A stretch of DNA of 26,973 nucleotides from the NCBI GenBank assembly GCA_031178585.1, contig JAPSIT010000021.1:1-26973 (forward strand), in the 5' to 3' direction. This stretch comes from Arthrobacter sp. GTDB taxonomy: Bacteria > Actinomycetota > Actinomycetes > Actinomycetales > Micrococcaceae. The translations under genes and the position numbers were made by a program. Shown here piece by piece: positions 14,629-22,787 of this stretch (position 1 is the stretch's first letter; every line of letters begins with the position of its first letter). The notes under the pieces are model-generated. The model worked only from the letters and a program-made list of their open reading frames with translations, searched no databases and was not told where the DNA came from.

Positions 14629-14665
14629 AACAGCTGAGGATCGACTTTAACGGCTGAGGACCGAC
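14626..14665 (+). repeat. two tandem copies of a 20-bp unit
   Basis: Positions 14626-14645 and 14646-14665 are two directly abutting 20-base units, TTTAAC-x-GCTGAGGA-x-CGAC, differing at only two positions. They lie between two terminators. The unit has no obvious coding or promoter character. Confidence 0.8.
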
Positions 14666-14693
14666 CCCGGCCTAGACACTGGCTTAAACACGG

Positions 14694-14737
14694 AACGGCC
14701 CGTCTTCCCCGAACTTTGCGGGAAGACGGGCCGTTTT
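14694..14737 (+). terminator. second strong terminator between cysE and gnd, possibly bidirectional
   Basis: AACGGCCCGTCTTCCC (14694-14709) pairs perfectly with GGGAAGACGGGCCGTT (14720-14735) over a 10-base loop. TTTTT (14733-14737) overlaps the stem end on plus. On minus the stem follows the gnd stop but has only a short T run. Confidence 0.85.
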
Positions 14738-14758
14738 TCGTGTCGGACCCGGGTGCGG

Positions 14759-16195
14759 CTAGTGGGTGTCCACAGCCTCGATTTCGGACTTGTCCTCGCC
14801 CCACAGCGTGTGGAAGGTTCCCTCGGCGTCGGTCCGGCCGTAGGTGTGCGCACCGAAGAGGTCGCGCTGGCCCTGGATGAGGGCGGCCGGCAGTCGCTTG
14901 CGGCGCAGGCCGTCGTAGTAGGCCAGTGAGGAGGAGAACACCGGCACCGGGATGCCCAGCTGGACAGCGGTGGACACCACGCGGCGCCATGCCGGCAGGA
15001 CCTCGGCGATGGCCTTGGTGAAGGCCGGTGCGAACAGCAGGTTGGCCGGCTTGTCCTCGGCAGCGTAGGCCTTGGTGATTTCCTTCAGCAGCTCTGCACG
15101 GATGATGCAGCCGCCACGCCACAGCGACGCGATCTCGTCGAGCTTCAGGTCCCAACCGTATTCCGTGGCGGCCGAGGTCAGCATGTCCAGGCCCTGGGCG
15201 TAGGAGACAAGCTTGGAGGCGTAGAGCGCCTGGCGGACGTCCTCGACAAACGTCTCGGGGATGTCGGCGTTGGCTTCTTCACCGGCGAGGAGCTCCTGGC
15301 CCAGTTTGCGCTGGTCGGCCTGCGAGGACAGGGCGCGGGCAAAGACCGATTCGGCGATGCCCGACGTCGGGGCTCCCAGCTCAAGAGCGGAGATGACCGT
15401 CCAGCGGCCCGTGCCCTTCTGACCTGCGGCGTCGACGACGACATCCACGAAGGGCTTGCCCGTCCGGCCGTCCACGTGGCCGAGAACCTCGGCGGAGATT
15501 TCGATCAGGAAGGAGGCAAGCTCGCCCTTGTTCCACTCCGCGAAGATCTTGGACTGCTCGGCCGGTTCAATACCTGCACCGGAGCGGAGCAGGTCGAAAG
15601 CTTCACCGATGACCTGCATGTCCGCGTATTCGATGCCGTTGTGGACCATCTTGACGAAGTGGCCGGCGCCGTCGGTGCCGATCCAGGCGCAGCAGGGCTG
15701 GCCGTCGACGTTCGCGGCGATCTTTTCCAGCAGCGGGCCGAGGGCGTCGTAGGACTCCTTGGAGCCGCCGGGCATGATGGAGGGGCCGTTCAGGGCGCCT
15801 TCTTCACCACCGGAAACACCGATGCCCACGAAGTGCAGGTCCTTCTTGGCCAGGGCGGCTTCGCGGCGGCGGGTGTCCTCGTAGTGGGAGTTGCCGGCGT
15901 CGATGATGATGTCCCCTGCCTCCAGCAGGGGTTCAAGCTGCTCGATCACGGAGTCAACCGGCTTGCCGGCCTTGACCATGATGAGGACGCGACGCGGCTT
16001 CTCGAGGGAGTTCACCAGTTCCTCAAGGGACTCGGTGCGGACGAAGTCGCCCTCGGAGCCGTACTTTTCCAGCAGCGTGTCGGTCTTTTCGACCGAACGG
16101 TTGTGCAGTGCAACGGTGAAGCCGTTACGGGCCAGGTTGCGAGCAAGGTTGGCACCCATGACCGCAAGGCCGGTGACACCGATGTGAGCAGACAT
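14759..16195 (-). CDS. gnd: 6-phosphogluconate dehydrogenase (decarboxylating)
   Basis: The 478-residue product oxidises and decarboxylates 6-phosphogluconate to ribulose 5-phosphate in the pentose phosphate pathway. The N-terminal Rossmann motif GVTGLAVMGANLARNLARNG is followed by HNRS, which suits NADP binding. The substrate motifs VGIGVSGGEEGALNGPSIMPGG and GAGHFVKMVHNGIEYADMQ (catalytic Lys) and the C-terminal PALIQGQRDLFGAHTYGRTD are complete. Length is that of the long, E. coli-like class. ATG at 16193-16195 is chosen, with GGAG five bases upstream; a TTG one codon earlier is not needed. A GntR-family gene is divergent, with an inverted repeat in the gnd leader, so regulation by sugar acid is plausible. 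Confidence 0.96.
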   Translation of the reverse strand: MSAHIGVTGLAVMGANLARNLARNGFTVALHNRSVEKTDTLLEKYGSEGDFVRTESLEELVNSLEKPRRVLIMVKAGKPVDSVIEQLEPLLEAGDIIIDAGNSHYEDTRRREAALAKKDLHFVGIGVSGGEEGALNGPSIMPGGSKESYDALGPLLEKIAANVDGQPCCAWIGTDGAGHFVKMVHNGIEYADMQVIGEAFDLLRSGAGIEPAEQSKIFAEWNKGELASFLIEISAEVLGHVDGRTGKPFVDVVVDAAGQKGTGRWTVISALELGAPTSGIAESVFARALSSQADQRKLGQELLAGEEANADIPETFVEDVRQALYASKLVSYAQGLDMLTSAATEYGWDLKLDEIASLWRGGCIIRAELLKEITKAYAAEDKPANLLFAPAFTKAIAEVLPAWRRVVSTAVQLGIPVPVFSSSLAYYDGLRRKRLPAALIQGQRDLFGAHTYGRTDAEGTFHTLWGEDKSEIEAVDTH

Positions 16196-16210
16196 CAATA
16201 CTCCAATTCA

Positions 16211-16224
16211 TTGTTGTGCAACAA
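16211..16224. promoter_or_regulatory. candidate operator in the gnd leader
   Basis: TTGTTGTGCAACAA is a palindrome with perfect 6-bp arms (TTGTTG, CAACAA) around TG. It lies just upstream of the gnd ribosome binding site, in the gnd-GntR intergenic region. The T-GT...AC-A pattern is reminiscent of GntR/FCD operators, though with wider spacing than usual. Confidence 0.4.
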
Positions 16225-16283
16225 GTGCAGTGGGAGTCCCGCACGCCCGGCGGAACACGCGTTGGGGAGGTGACTCTGAATAA

Positions 16284-16289
16284 AGCATA
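16284..16289 (-). promoter_or_regulatory. candidate -10 element of gnd
   Basis: TATGCT on minus within an AT-rich island (ATATATATGC). It would give a leader of about 80 bases that includes the inverted repeat at 16211-16224. Confidence 0.4.
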
Positions 16290-16428
16290 TATATTCGTGG
16301 CCACCGGGAAAAGCGGGGGTCCACTTCGTGGAAGGCCATGCCGTCACAAAAGAGTCTAAGACGAGGCCCTCCACCGGTGGGGGCCTGCCGGGCACGGTTG
16401 GTGGACAGGGACAGCCGCCGAGCCCCAC

Positions 16429-16440
16429 TATGCTTTCCAT
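16429..16440 (+). promoter_or_regulatory. leaderless promoter of the GntR gene
   Basis: TATGCT (16429-16434), six bases, then ATG 16441, with no ribosome binding site. Confidence 0.55.
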
Positions 16441-17181
16441 ATGTCGACCAGCCTCCACCACCGCGCCGTCGAAAACCTGGGCACCAGGATTGTCAGCGGC
16501 AATCTGCCTGCGGGCCATATCATGCTCGCCGAGCAGCTGGAGGATGAACTTCAGGTCTCCCGGTCGGTGGTCCGGGAGGCGGTGCGGGTGCTGCAGTCGC
16601 TGGGACTCGTGGAGACCACGAAGCGCGTGGGGATCAGGGTCCTCCCGCCCCACCGCTGGAATCCGTTCGATCCGCTGGTGATCCGCTGGCGCCTTGCCGG
16701 TGAAGGCCGCGGTGCCCAGCTGCGTTCACTGGCCGAGCTGCGTGCCGCCGTCGAACCAGTAGCCGCCGAACTGGCGGCAGTCAACGCCCCGGCCGGGCTC
16801 CGGCAGGAGCTGCTCGACGTGGCCCATGCAATGCGCGACGCCGGCAAGGCCGGTGACGTGCCACGCTTCCTGGAGCTGGACATCCACTTCCACTCCCTCC
16901 TGCTGAGCGGGTCCGGCAACGAGATGTTTGCCAACCTGGTGGGGCAGGTTGCGGAAACCCTGACCGGACGGACGGTGCACGGCCTGATGCCCGACCGCCC
17001 CCGGGACCTCACCCTGCAGTGGCATCTCGACGTGGCGGAAGCCATCTTTGACGGCAATGCAGCGGAGGCCCGCGAGGCGTCGGACAGGATCATGCGCCGG
17101 ACCATCTCGGAAATGGAGCCGGTGTGGGTGGAACAGCCGCGGGTTTTTGTGCCGGTACAGCGGCGCCAGCATTCTGCATAG
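16441..17181 (+). CDS. GntR-family transcriptional regulator, FCD (FadR) subfamily
   Basis: The 246-residue product has an N-terminal winged helix (about 5-70): AVENLGTRIVSGNLPAG, LAEQLEDELQVSRSVVREAVRVLQSLGLVE and the wing TKRVGIRV. A helical FCD effector domain follows (about 90-230), with the metal/ligand residues expected in ELDIHFHSLLLSGSGN and LQWHLDVAEAIFDGNAAEA. FCD regulators usually sense small carboxylic or sugar acids. Its position divergent from gnd suggests it controls gnd and perhaps its own gene, with gluconate or a phosphogluconate as a plausible effector (inference). The adjoining idnD-like operon is convergent and may or may not be a target. The start is set by the leaderless promoter. 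Confidence 0.9.
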   Translation: MSTSLHHRAVENLGTRIVSGNLPAGHIMLAEQLEDELQVSRSVVREAVRVLQSLGLVETTKRVGIRVLPPHRWNPFDPLVIRWRLAGEGRGAQLRSLAELRAAVEPVAAELAAVNAPAGLRQELLDVAHAMRDAGKAGDVPRFLELDIHFHSLLLSGSGNEMFANLVGQVAETLTGRTVHGLMPDRPRDLTLQWHLDVAEAIFDGNAAEAREASDRIMRRTISEMEPVWVEQPRVFVPVQRRQHSA

Positions 17182-17246
17182 GAGCATCGTCCAAGGGCCC
17201 CTCCCGCAAAGCTTCCGGCGACATTGCGCCGGGAGCCCCGGGAGAC

Positions 17247-18314
17247 TCAGCCTGCCCGGAAGTCGAGCAGCACCTTGCCGGATTCCGCGGCATTCCGCGC
17301 CACGCCGAAGGCCTCGAGTGCACGGTGCACAGGGAACTCGTGGGTGATTACCGGCGCGATCTGCAGGGAGCCGTCGGCCAGGGCCTCGATTACTTCGTCG
17401 ATCTCGTCGTTGAACCGGAAGGAGCCCCGGAGCTCGAGTTCCCGCGTGATGGCCAGCGAAATCAGGACCGGCTGGGGTCCGGTGGGCAGCAGTCCCACCA
17501 TTACGACCGTGCCGCCACGCACCGCTCCCTGAATCGCTGAGGCCAGGCCATGGTGGTTGCCGGAGGATTCAATGACAACGTCCGCTTCGACAGCGGCGAT
17601 CGCCTCGGCGTCACCGGCGGCCAAGACCTCATCGGCGCCCACGGCAGCGGCGATTTCGAGCGGCTTGGCGTGCATGTCGACGCCGACGATCCGCCCTGCG
17701 CCGGCCCGTTTCAGGACCGCAACCGCGAGGGCTCCGATGGGGCCGCAGCCAATCACCAGCGCGGTTTTGCCCCTGACATCTCCGGCGCGGGACACAGCGT
17801 GCCAGGCGACGCTGGCCGGTTCAATCAGCGCCGCCGTCCGGAGGTCGAGGTCCACGGGGAGAGACCTCAGCATGCGCCCGGGAAGGTGCACATAGCGGCT
17901 GAAGGCGCCGGCCGTGTGCGGGAACCGTGCCGCACTGCCGAGGTAGGTGCAGCCGGGCGACAGGTTTGGCCTGTCTTCCGGATACCGCGCGGCGCCGGCG
18001 GCCGGGCTTGCAGGGTGCACCGCCACCTGAGTTCCGGGAGGAGGCCCGCTGCCGTCCGCCGCAGCCTGGACCACGGAGCCCACGATCTCGTGACCGAGCA
18101 CCAGCGGCGCCTTGAGGACCGACTCCCCTGCGGCCCCGTGCAGCCAATAGTGCAGGTCGGAACCGCAGATGCCGCCATAGGCTATTTGCACCACGGCTTC
18201 GTCGGGGGCCGGCGGCGCGAGCGGCACGTCCTCCAACCGTAGGTCGCCGGCGGCGTGGGCGACCACGGCCAACGTGGTAGTTGGGAGTTCTGTGTGGACT
18301 GTCAAGGGCGTCAT
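17247..18314 (-). CDS. zinc-type alcohol dehydrogenase, L-idonate 5-dehydrogenase-like
   Basis: The 355-residue product is a medium-chain dehydrogenase. GGICGSDLHYW (Cys50), LVLGHEIVG (His75, Glu76) and IEPASVAWHA (Glu165) supply the catalytic zinc site. ALVIGCGPIGALAVAVLKRAG is the NAD(P)-binding turn, followed by VGVDMHAKP with Asp at the position that favours NAD. LHYWLHG and the overall pattern best match L-idonate 5-dehydrogenase, which makes 5-ketogluconate. Unusually, the structural-zinc lobe has lost its four cysteines: the region PASPAAGAARYPEDRPNLS has Ala, Ala, Tyr/Pro and Ser where Cys is usual. ATG at 18312-18314 overlaps the upstream stop by one base (TGATG), so translation is coupled. 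It is the last gene of a three-gene operon. Confidence 0.82.
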   Translation of the reverse strand: MTPLTVHTELPTTTLAVVAHAAGDLRLEDVPLAPPAPDEAVVQIAYGGICGSDLHYWLHGAAGESVLKAPLVLGHEIVGSVVQAAADGSGPPPGTQVAVHPASPAAGAARYPEDRPNLSPGCTYLGSAARFPHTAGAFSRYVHLPGRMLRSLPVDLDLRTAALIEPASVAWHAVSRAGDVRGKTALVIGCGPIGALAVAVLKRAGAGRIVGVDMHAKPLEIAAAVGADEVLAAGDAEAIAAVEADVVIESSGNHHGLASAIQGAVRGGTVVMVGLLPTGPQPVLISLAITRELELRGSFRFNDEIDEVIEALADGSLQIAPVITHEFPVHRALEAFGVARNAAESGKVLLDFRAG

Positions 18315-19084
18315 CAGACCACCACCGTCATTCCGCCGTCTATGAAGATCGTCTGGCCGTTCACGAAGTCCGAACCGCTGGACGCCAGCCACACCGCCGG
18401 CCCGGCCAGGTCCTGCACCGTGCCCCACCGGTGAGCCGGCGTCCGGCCCAGGATCCAGGAGTTGAACTGCTCATCATCCACAAGGCTCTGCGTCATCTCC
18501 GTGTGGATGTAGCCCGGCGCGATGCCGTTGATCTGCAGGCCAGAACCGGCCCACTCCGCGGTCATGGCACGGGTCAGGTTCCGCAGCCCGCCTTTGGCGG
18601 CGACATACGGGGCGATGGTGGGCCGGGCGAGATCCGTCTGTACCGAGCAGATGTTGATGATCTTGCCGCGGCCGCGGGGAACCATGTGCCGGGCCGCCTC
18701 CCGGCCCACGAGGAACGCGCTGGTCAGATCGGTCGCGAGCACCCGCTCCCAGTCCTTCACGTCCAGCTCCAGCATCGGCACACGGTGCTGGATGCCGGCG
18801 TTGTTCACCAGGATCTCCAGCGGACCGACGTTCTGCTCGACCCACGCAATGCCGCGCGCGGCCTCGGTGTCGCGGGTAACGTCGAAGGCACAGCTGTGTA
18901 CGCGCCCCGGAGCGTAGTCGGCGGCCATCGCCGCTTCGGCGTCCTTGAGCCGAACGGCATTGATGCCGTTGAGCACCACGGTGGCGCCGGCGTCCGCCAG
19001 GGCCCGGGCAAGGGCATTGCCGATCCCCCGGCTGGAGCCAGTGACGAGGGCGGTCCGCCCAGTCAGGTCAAAAAGTGATGTCAT
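18314..19084 (-). CDS. short-chain dehydrogenase, gluconate 5-dehydrogenase-like
   Basis: The 256-residue product is a classical SDR. TGSSRGIG (15-22) binds the cofactor, NNAG lies at 94-97, and the catalytic set is Ser147, Tyr160 and Lys164 (ICSVQTDLARPTIAPYVAAK). NGIAPGYIHTEMTQ and FVNGQTIFIDGGMTVVV close the fold. The wording of the active-site region (SVQTDLARPTIAPY) matches gluconate 5-dehydrogenase (IdnO/GNO), which interconverts 5-ketogluconate and gluconate. That would directly use the product of the idnD-like enzyme. The ATG overlaps the stop of the preceding gene (ATGA) and its stop overlaps the next start (TGATG), so the three genes are translated in series. No ribosome binding site is strong, consistent with coupling. 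Confidence 0.88.
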   Translation of the reverse strand: MTSLFDLTGRTALVTGSSRGIGNALARALADAGATVVLNGINAVRLKDAEAAMAADYAPGRVHSCAFDVTRDTEAARGIAWVEQNVGPLEILVNNAGIQHRVPMLELDVKDWERVLATDLTSAFLVGREAARHMVPRGRGKIINICSVQTDLARPTIAPYVAAKGGLRNLTRAMTAEWAGSGLQINGIAPGYIHTEMTQSLVDDEQFNSWILGRTPAHRWGTVQDLAGPAVWLASSGSDFVNGQTIFIDGGMTVVV

Positions 19085-20013
19085 GCTGTGGTTGTCCCTC
19101 CGGCCGCATCAGCTGCGGCGCTGCTGCTGAGATTGAATATTGTTTGCCGCACAACGGCGAGGTCCCGATCGCCCAGCCCCTGCTGCTTGAGCTCGGCATA
19201 GAGTTCGACGCCGGCGGCCGCCATGGGCACGGCGGCACCGGCCGCTTCTGCTGCCTCGAGGACGAAGCACAGGTCCTTGTGCATGAACTTGGCAGGCCCG
19301 GTGGGAGCATAATCCTTCTGTAGGAGCCGCGGACCGACGATGTCCAGCACACGGCTGCCGGCCAGGCCCCCGGCCAGGACCTCGTAGAGGGCCGCCGCGT
19401 CGATCCCCGAGCGTTCGGCAAGTTCGGCCGCCTCGGCGAGCGCCGCCGTCGTGGTTCCCACAATGAGCTGGTTGCAGGCCTTCGCCAGCGATCCGGCGCC
19501 CAGCGGGCCAAGCAACCGGACTGTGGTGCCCATCGCGTCCAGCAGGGGACGCACACGGATGAAGTCTGCTGCATCGTCTGCCCCGGCCATAATGGCGAGG
19601 GTCCCTTCCATGGCGCCCTTGGTGCCGCCGCTCACCGGAGCATCCACCACGGAAGCGTGCCCGCGACTGACTTCCCGCACCCGGGCCCCGAACGCCCGGA
19701 CACGGGTGGGTGAAACGCTGCTCATGACGGCCAGCACGGTGCCGGGAACGGGAGGAGCAGCGGCCCAGCTGGCCAGGAGGCCTGCCGCCGCTTCTTCAAT
19801 CGCGTCGAGGTCGGGCAGCATGAATACGATGACAGGCTCCCCGCTGAGGGCTGCAACATCGTTCACCCGTGCCCCGCCGAGCTGCTCAAAGCGCTCCAGC
19901 GCGGGGGCCGAGCGGTTCCAGGCGGTGACGGCCCAGCCTTTTGTGACGAGATTGGCCGCCATGGGCCCGCCCATCAGCCCCAGACCCACAAAGCCTGCGT
20001 TCTGTATATTCAT
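19081..20013 (-). CDS. beta-hydroxyacid dehydrogenase (GarR/3-hydroxyisobutyrate dehydrogenase family)
   Basis: The 310-residue product has the N-terminal GFVGLGLMGGPMAANL cofactor motif, the substrate motif DAPVSGGTKGAMEGTLAIMAGG-like block at about 124-145, and catalytic Lys178 in GAGSLAKACNQLIVG. The family includes tartronate semialdehyde reductase, 3-hydroxyisobutyrate dehydrogenase and related enzymes acting on three- to six-carbon beta-hydroxyacids; exact substrate cannot be read. NRS after the second strand suggests NADP is possible. It is the first gene of a three-gene minus-strand operon and is divergent from the D-2-hydroxyacid dehydrogenase gene across a 91-base region carrying an IclR-type palindrome. 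TAGGAT on minus near 20074-20079 is a candidate -10. Confidence 0.85.
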   Translation of the reverse strand: MNIQNAGFVGLGLMGGPMAANLVTKGWAVTAWNRSAPALERFEQLGGARVNDVAALSGEPVIVFMLPDLDAIEEAAAGLLASWAAAPPVPGTVLAVMSSVSPTRVRAFGARVREVSRGHASVVDAPVSGGTKGAMEGTLAIMAGADDAADFIRVRPLLDAMGTTVRLLGPLGAGSLAKACNQLIVGTTTAALAEAAELAERSGIDAAALYEVLAGGLAGSRVLDIVGPRLLQKDYAPTGPAKFMHKDLCFVLEAAEAAGAAVPMAAAGVELYAELKQQGLGDRDLAVVRQTIFNLSSSAAADAAGGTTTA

Positions 20014-20085
20014 GTGCAGCGTTGCCTCACTTCACTGTGTCAAACAGAGCTTATTCTTGCTAGACCGTTCAGTATCCTAGCCATC

Positions 20086-20104
20086 ATTCAGTATGATGAA
20101 CAGT
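20086..20104. promoter_or_regulatory. IclR-type palindrome overlapping the -10 of the D-2-hydroxyacid dehydrogenase gene
   Basis: ATTCA (20086-20090), six bases and TGAAC (20097-20101) form a palindrome. TATGAT (20092-20097), a near-consensus -10, lies inside it and is followed by seven bases and ATG 20105, again leaderless geometry. A protein bound here would block RNA polymerase. TTCAGTAT also occurs 19 bases upstream (20068-20075). Confidence 0.55.
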
Positions 20105-21157
20105 ATGACGACTCCTACCACCGTCGCAATCGCTGTCCCGCTCGAAGCAGAGCTGGTGGAGCGCATCCGCGCCGTAGACCCAACCGTAACCGTTCTCTAC
20201 GACCCCCAACTGTTGCCGCCGGAGCGCTTCCCGGCCGACCACGCGGGCGACCCCGGCTTCAAGCGCACGCCCGAACAGGAAGAGCGCTACTGGGAGATGC
20301 TGGCCAGGGCCGAAGTCCTGTACGGCTTCCCCAATGAAAGCCCGGCGGGCCTGGCACGCGTCGCCCGCGAAAACCCCCGCCTCCAGTGGATCCACGCCAT
20401 GGCCGCGGGCGCGGGCGGGGCGGTCAAGGCCTCCGGACTGGATGCCGAAACCTTGGGCAAGTTCAGGGTGACCACCTCCGCAGGCGTGCACGCCCTGCCG
20501 CTGGCGGAATTCGCAGCCCTGGGAATCCTCAACGGCTTCAAGCGCACAGCAGAGCTCGCACAGGACCAGGCCGCCAAGGTGTGGCCGGAGCTGCGCACTC
20601 CTACGCGGCTGGTCAACGGCTCAACCCTTGTGGTGACCGGGCTCGGTGAGATCGGCCTGGAAACGGCCCGCATCGCACGGGCGCTGGGCATGAAAGTCAG
20701 CGGCACCAAACGGAATGTGGAACCCATCGACGGCATTGAGCAGGTGGCCGGCAACGACGGCCTCGCCGGACTGCTGGCTTCCGCGGACGCTGTGGTGAAC
20801 ACGCTGCCCGGCACACCGTACACGGAAAAGCTCTTCAACCGGGACATCTTTGCGGCCATGAAGCCCGGGACCGTCTTCGTCAATGTGGGCCGCGGCACCG
20901 TGGTGGACGAAGACGCGCTGCTGGAGGCCCTGGAAAACGGCCAGGTGGCCTACGCCTGCCTGGACGTGTTCGCCGTCGAGCCGCTGCCGCAGGACAGCCC
21001 GCTCTGGAGCCACCCGCGTGTGATGGTCTCGCCCCACACGTCCGCGCTCAGCGCCGCGGAGAACCGCCTCATCGCCGAACGTTTCTGCAGCAACCTGCGC
21101 ACGTTCCTCGATGGCGGCGAACTCCCCCACCTCGTGGACACTGTGCACTTCTACTAA
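20105..21157 (+). CDS. D-isomer-specific 2-hydroxyacid dehydrogenase
   Basis: The 350-residue product carries the NAD(P)-binding motif VVTGLGEIGLETARIARALG. It also has the family's three catalytic residues: Arg in FVNVGRGTVVDEDAL, Glu in LDVFAVEPLPQDSPLW, and His in VSPHTSALSAAEN. Members reduce 2-keto acids such as glyoxylate, hydroxypyruvate and 2-ketogluconate; which one is used here is unknown, but a keto-sugar acid would fit the neighbours. I start at ATG 20105 rather than the ATGs at 20093 and 20096. Those lie inside the -10 and palindrome, while 20105 sits at the leaderless distance from TATGAT. A strong terminator follows the stop. Confidence 0.85.
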   Translation: MTTPTTVAIAVPLEAELVERIRAVDPTVTVLYDPQLLPPERFPADHAGDPGFKRTPEQEERYWEMLARAEVLYGFPNESPAGLARVARENPRLQWIHAMAAGAGGAVKASGLDAETLGKFRVTTSAGVHALPLAEFAALGILNGFKRTAELAQDQAAKVWPELRTPTRLVNGSTLVVTGLGEIGLETARIARALGMKVSGTKRNVEPIDGIEQVAGNDGLAGLLASADAVVNTLPGTPYTEKLFNRDIFAAMKPGTVFVNVGRGTVVDEDALLEALENGQVAYACLDVFAVEPLPQDSPLWSHPRVMVSPHTSALSAAENRLIAERFCSNLRTFLDGGELPHLVDTVHFY

Positions 21158-21197
21158 AACCGCCTGCCGCAGGACACCCTGCAGCGGAGACACCGGC

Positions 21198-21233
21198 GAG
21201 CCGGGCAGCCCCAAGGCTGCCCGGCTCTTTTTT
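21198..21233 (+). terminator. Rho-independent terminator of the D-2-hydroxyacid dehydrogenase gene
   Basis: GAGCCGGGCAGCC (21198-21210) pairs perfectly with GGCTGCCCGGCTC (21215-21227) across CCAA; TTTTTT follows. Confidence 0.93.
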
Positions 21234-21277
21234 CGACCAACCTCTGGCGGAGGTGCCCTAAGTGCCCGTTCAAGCCG

Positions 21278-21341
21278 GCACGAACGTACGCTTGTGGCCC
21301 AAACCGCCGGGGCGGACTGGGCCACAGGTGTACGTTCGCGC
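21278..21341. repeat. long intergenic hairpin, function unknown
   Basis: The 21-base arm 21281-21301 pairs along its whole length with 21318-21338 (19 Watson-Crick pairs and two G-U pairs if transcribed rightwards). Two further G-C pairs flank one mismatch. The 16-base loop holds a nested CCGCC/GGCGG stem. There is no T-tract on either strand. It lies between the preceding terminator and the stop codon of the transporter gene. Confidence 0.75.
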
Positions 21342-21350
21342 TTGCTGGGG

Positions 21351-22700
21351 TCAGGCGGCGTCCTCGATCAGGAGGAGGTCGCGGCCCTTGGTTTCAGGCG
21401 TGAAGAAGGTGGCGGCGAAGGAGATCAGCGCCAGCACCAGGGAGTACACCGCCAGGACGATCCAGGAGTACCCGGTCGCCGCCAGCAGTGCAGCACCGAC
21501 CAGCGGCACGAGACCGCCGGCAAGCACCGCCGAAAGCTCACGGCTCAGGGCGACGCCCGTGAAGCGGTACTGGGAACCGAACAGTTCAGGCAGCAGGGGG
21601 CACTGCGGGCCAAGCATGGACTGCACGCCGAGGGCGATGCCCACCACCATGACCGCCCAGACCAAGGTCACATTGCCCAGGGTAACGAGGTAGAACGCCG
21701 GGAAGGCAATGACAGCCTGGAACAGCGCACCGTACCGGTAAACGGGGACGCGCCCGAAGCGGTCAGAGAGCACGCCGAAGGTGACAACCATGACCGCGGC
21801 GAAGCCTGCGGCGATGAGGAGACCCACCGGGCCGATGAACTTGTCCCCCGGGAACACCCCGGCGGGTGCTGCCAGGAAGGCAACCAGCAGGGCGGAGTAG
21901 ATGGAGGAGTTTCCGTTTTCACCCATGCGCAGGCCGATGCCCACGAGGACGTTCTTTTTGGAGTGCTTCCACAGTTGGCCCACAGGGTTCTTCACCACGT
22001 TCTTGTGCTTCTCGAGCTCCTGGAACACCGGAGTTTCCTTGAGCTTGAGACGGATGAAGACCGCAACGGCAATCAGGACGACGCTCGCGAGGAACGGCAC
22101 CCGCCACAGCCAGCCCTCCAGGACGGCCTTGTCAGCCATGGCAATCAGTGCGAAGGTGCCCGCCCCGAGCAGGGTGCCGAGCTGAATTCCCACGAAGGGA
22201 AGGGAAGCAAAGAAGCCACGACGGCGGCGCGGAGCAACTTCGGAGATCAGCGTCGTTGCGCCGGCCTGCTCAGCTCCCGCACCCAGGCCCTGGACGATGC
22301 GCAGCACCACCAAAAGTACGGCTCCGAGCATTCCTGCCTGTTCGAATGTCGGCAGCAGGCCAATGGCGAAACTGGCGGTGCCCATCAGGCCGATGGTCAG
22401 GATCAGCACCATTTTCCGGCCGAAACGGTCCCCAATATAGCCAAAGACAATCCCGCCGAATGGGCGTGCGGCGAAGCCGACGCCATAGGTGGCGAACGAG
22501 GCTATGAGCGCCCCCTCTTCGCCGAGCGGCTTGAAAAACAATGGTCCAAAGATCAGCGCCGAAGCAAGACCGTAAATGTAAAAGTCGTAGTACTCCAGTG
22601 CGGAGCCTACGGAGCTGGCAAGAGTTGCCCTTCTCAGCTGTTCCGGTTCGACGACGGCGCCGTCCACATCAGCCAGCGGTGTATCAGTACGAGTTGTCAC
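21351..22700 (-). CDS. MFS transporter, metabolite:H+ symporter (MHS) type
   Basis: The 449-residue product is a 12-segment major facilitator. SSVGSALEYYDFYIYGLASALIF at the first helix and GYIGDRFGRKMVL between helices 2 and 3 are the signatures of the MHS family (ShiA, ProP, KgtP relatives), which import organic acids and zwitterions with protons. VLSDRFGRVPVY is the matching motif of the second half. The substrate is not readable; the surrounding dehydrogenases suggest a sugar acid or other hydroxy acid. The start is GTG 22698-22700, with GAGGGAG five bases upstream; the open frame extends 35 residues further but into the regulatory region. A palindrome at 22788-22803 precedes it, and iclR lies immediately upstream in the same direction. 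Confidence 0.9.
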   Translation of the reverse strand: MTTRTDTPLADVDGAVVEPEQLRRATLASSVGSALEYYDFYIYGLASALIFGPLFFKPLGEEGALIASFATYGVGFAARPFGGIVFGYIGDRFGRKMVLILTIGLMGTASFAIGLLPTFEQAGMLGAVLLVVLRIVQGLGAGAEQAGATTLISEVAPRRRRGFFASLPFVGIQLGTLLGAGTFALIAMADKAVLEGWLWRVPFLASVVLIAVAVFIRLKLKETPVFQELEKHKNVVKNPVGQLWKHSKKNVLVGIGLRMGENGNSSIYSALLVAFLAAPAGVFPGDKFIGPVGLLIAAGFAAVMVVTFGVLSDRFGRVPVYRYGALFQAVIAFPAFYLVTLGNVTLVWAVMVVGIALGVQSMLGPQCPLLPELFGSQYRFTGVALSRELSAVLAGGLVPLVGAALLAATGYSWIVLAVYSLVLALISFAATFFTPETKGRDLLLIEDAA

Positions 22701-22787
22701 AAGCACTCCCTCAAAAACACTCAGGCCCCCGTTGGCCTTGGTGGGATAGCAGTCACGCCTATGGCGTCGATCACTATGCTGAACAGC

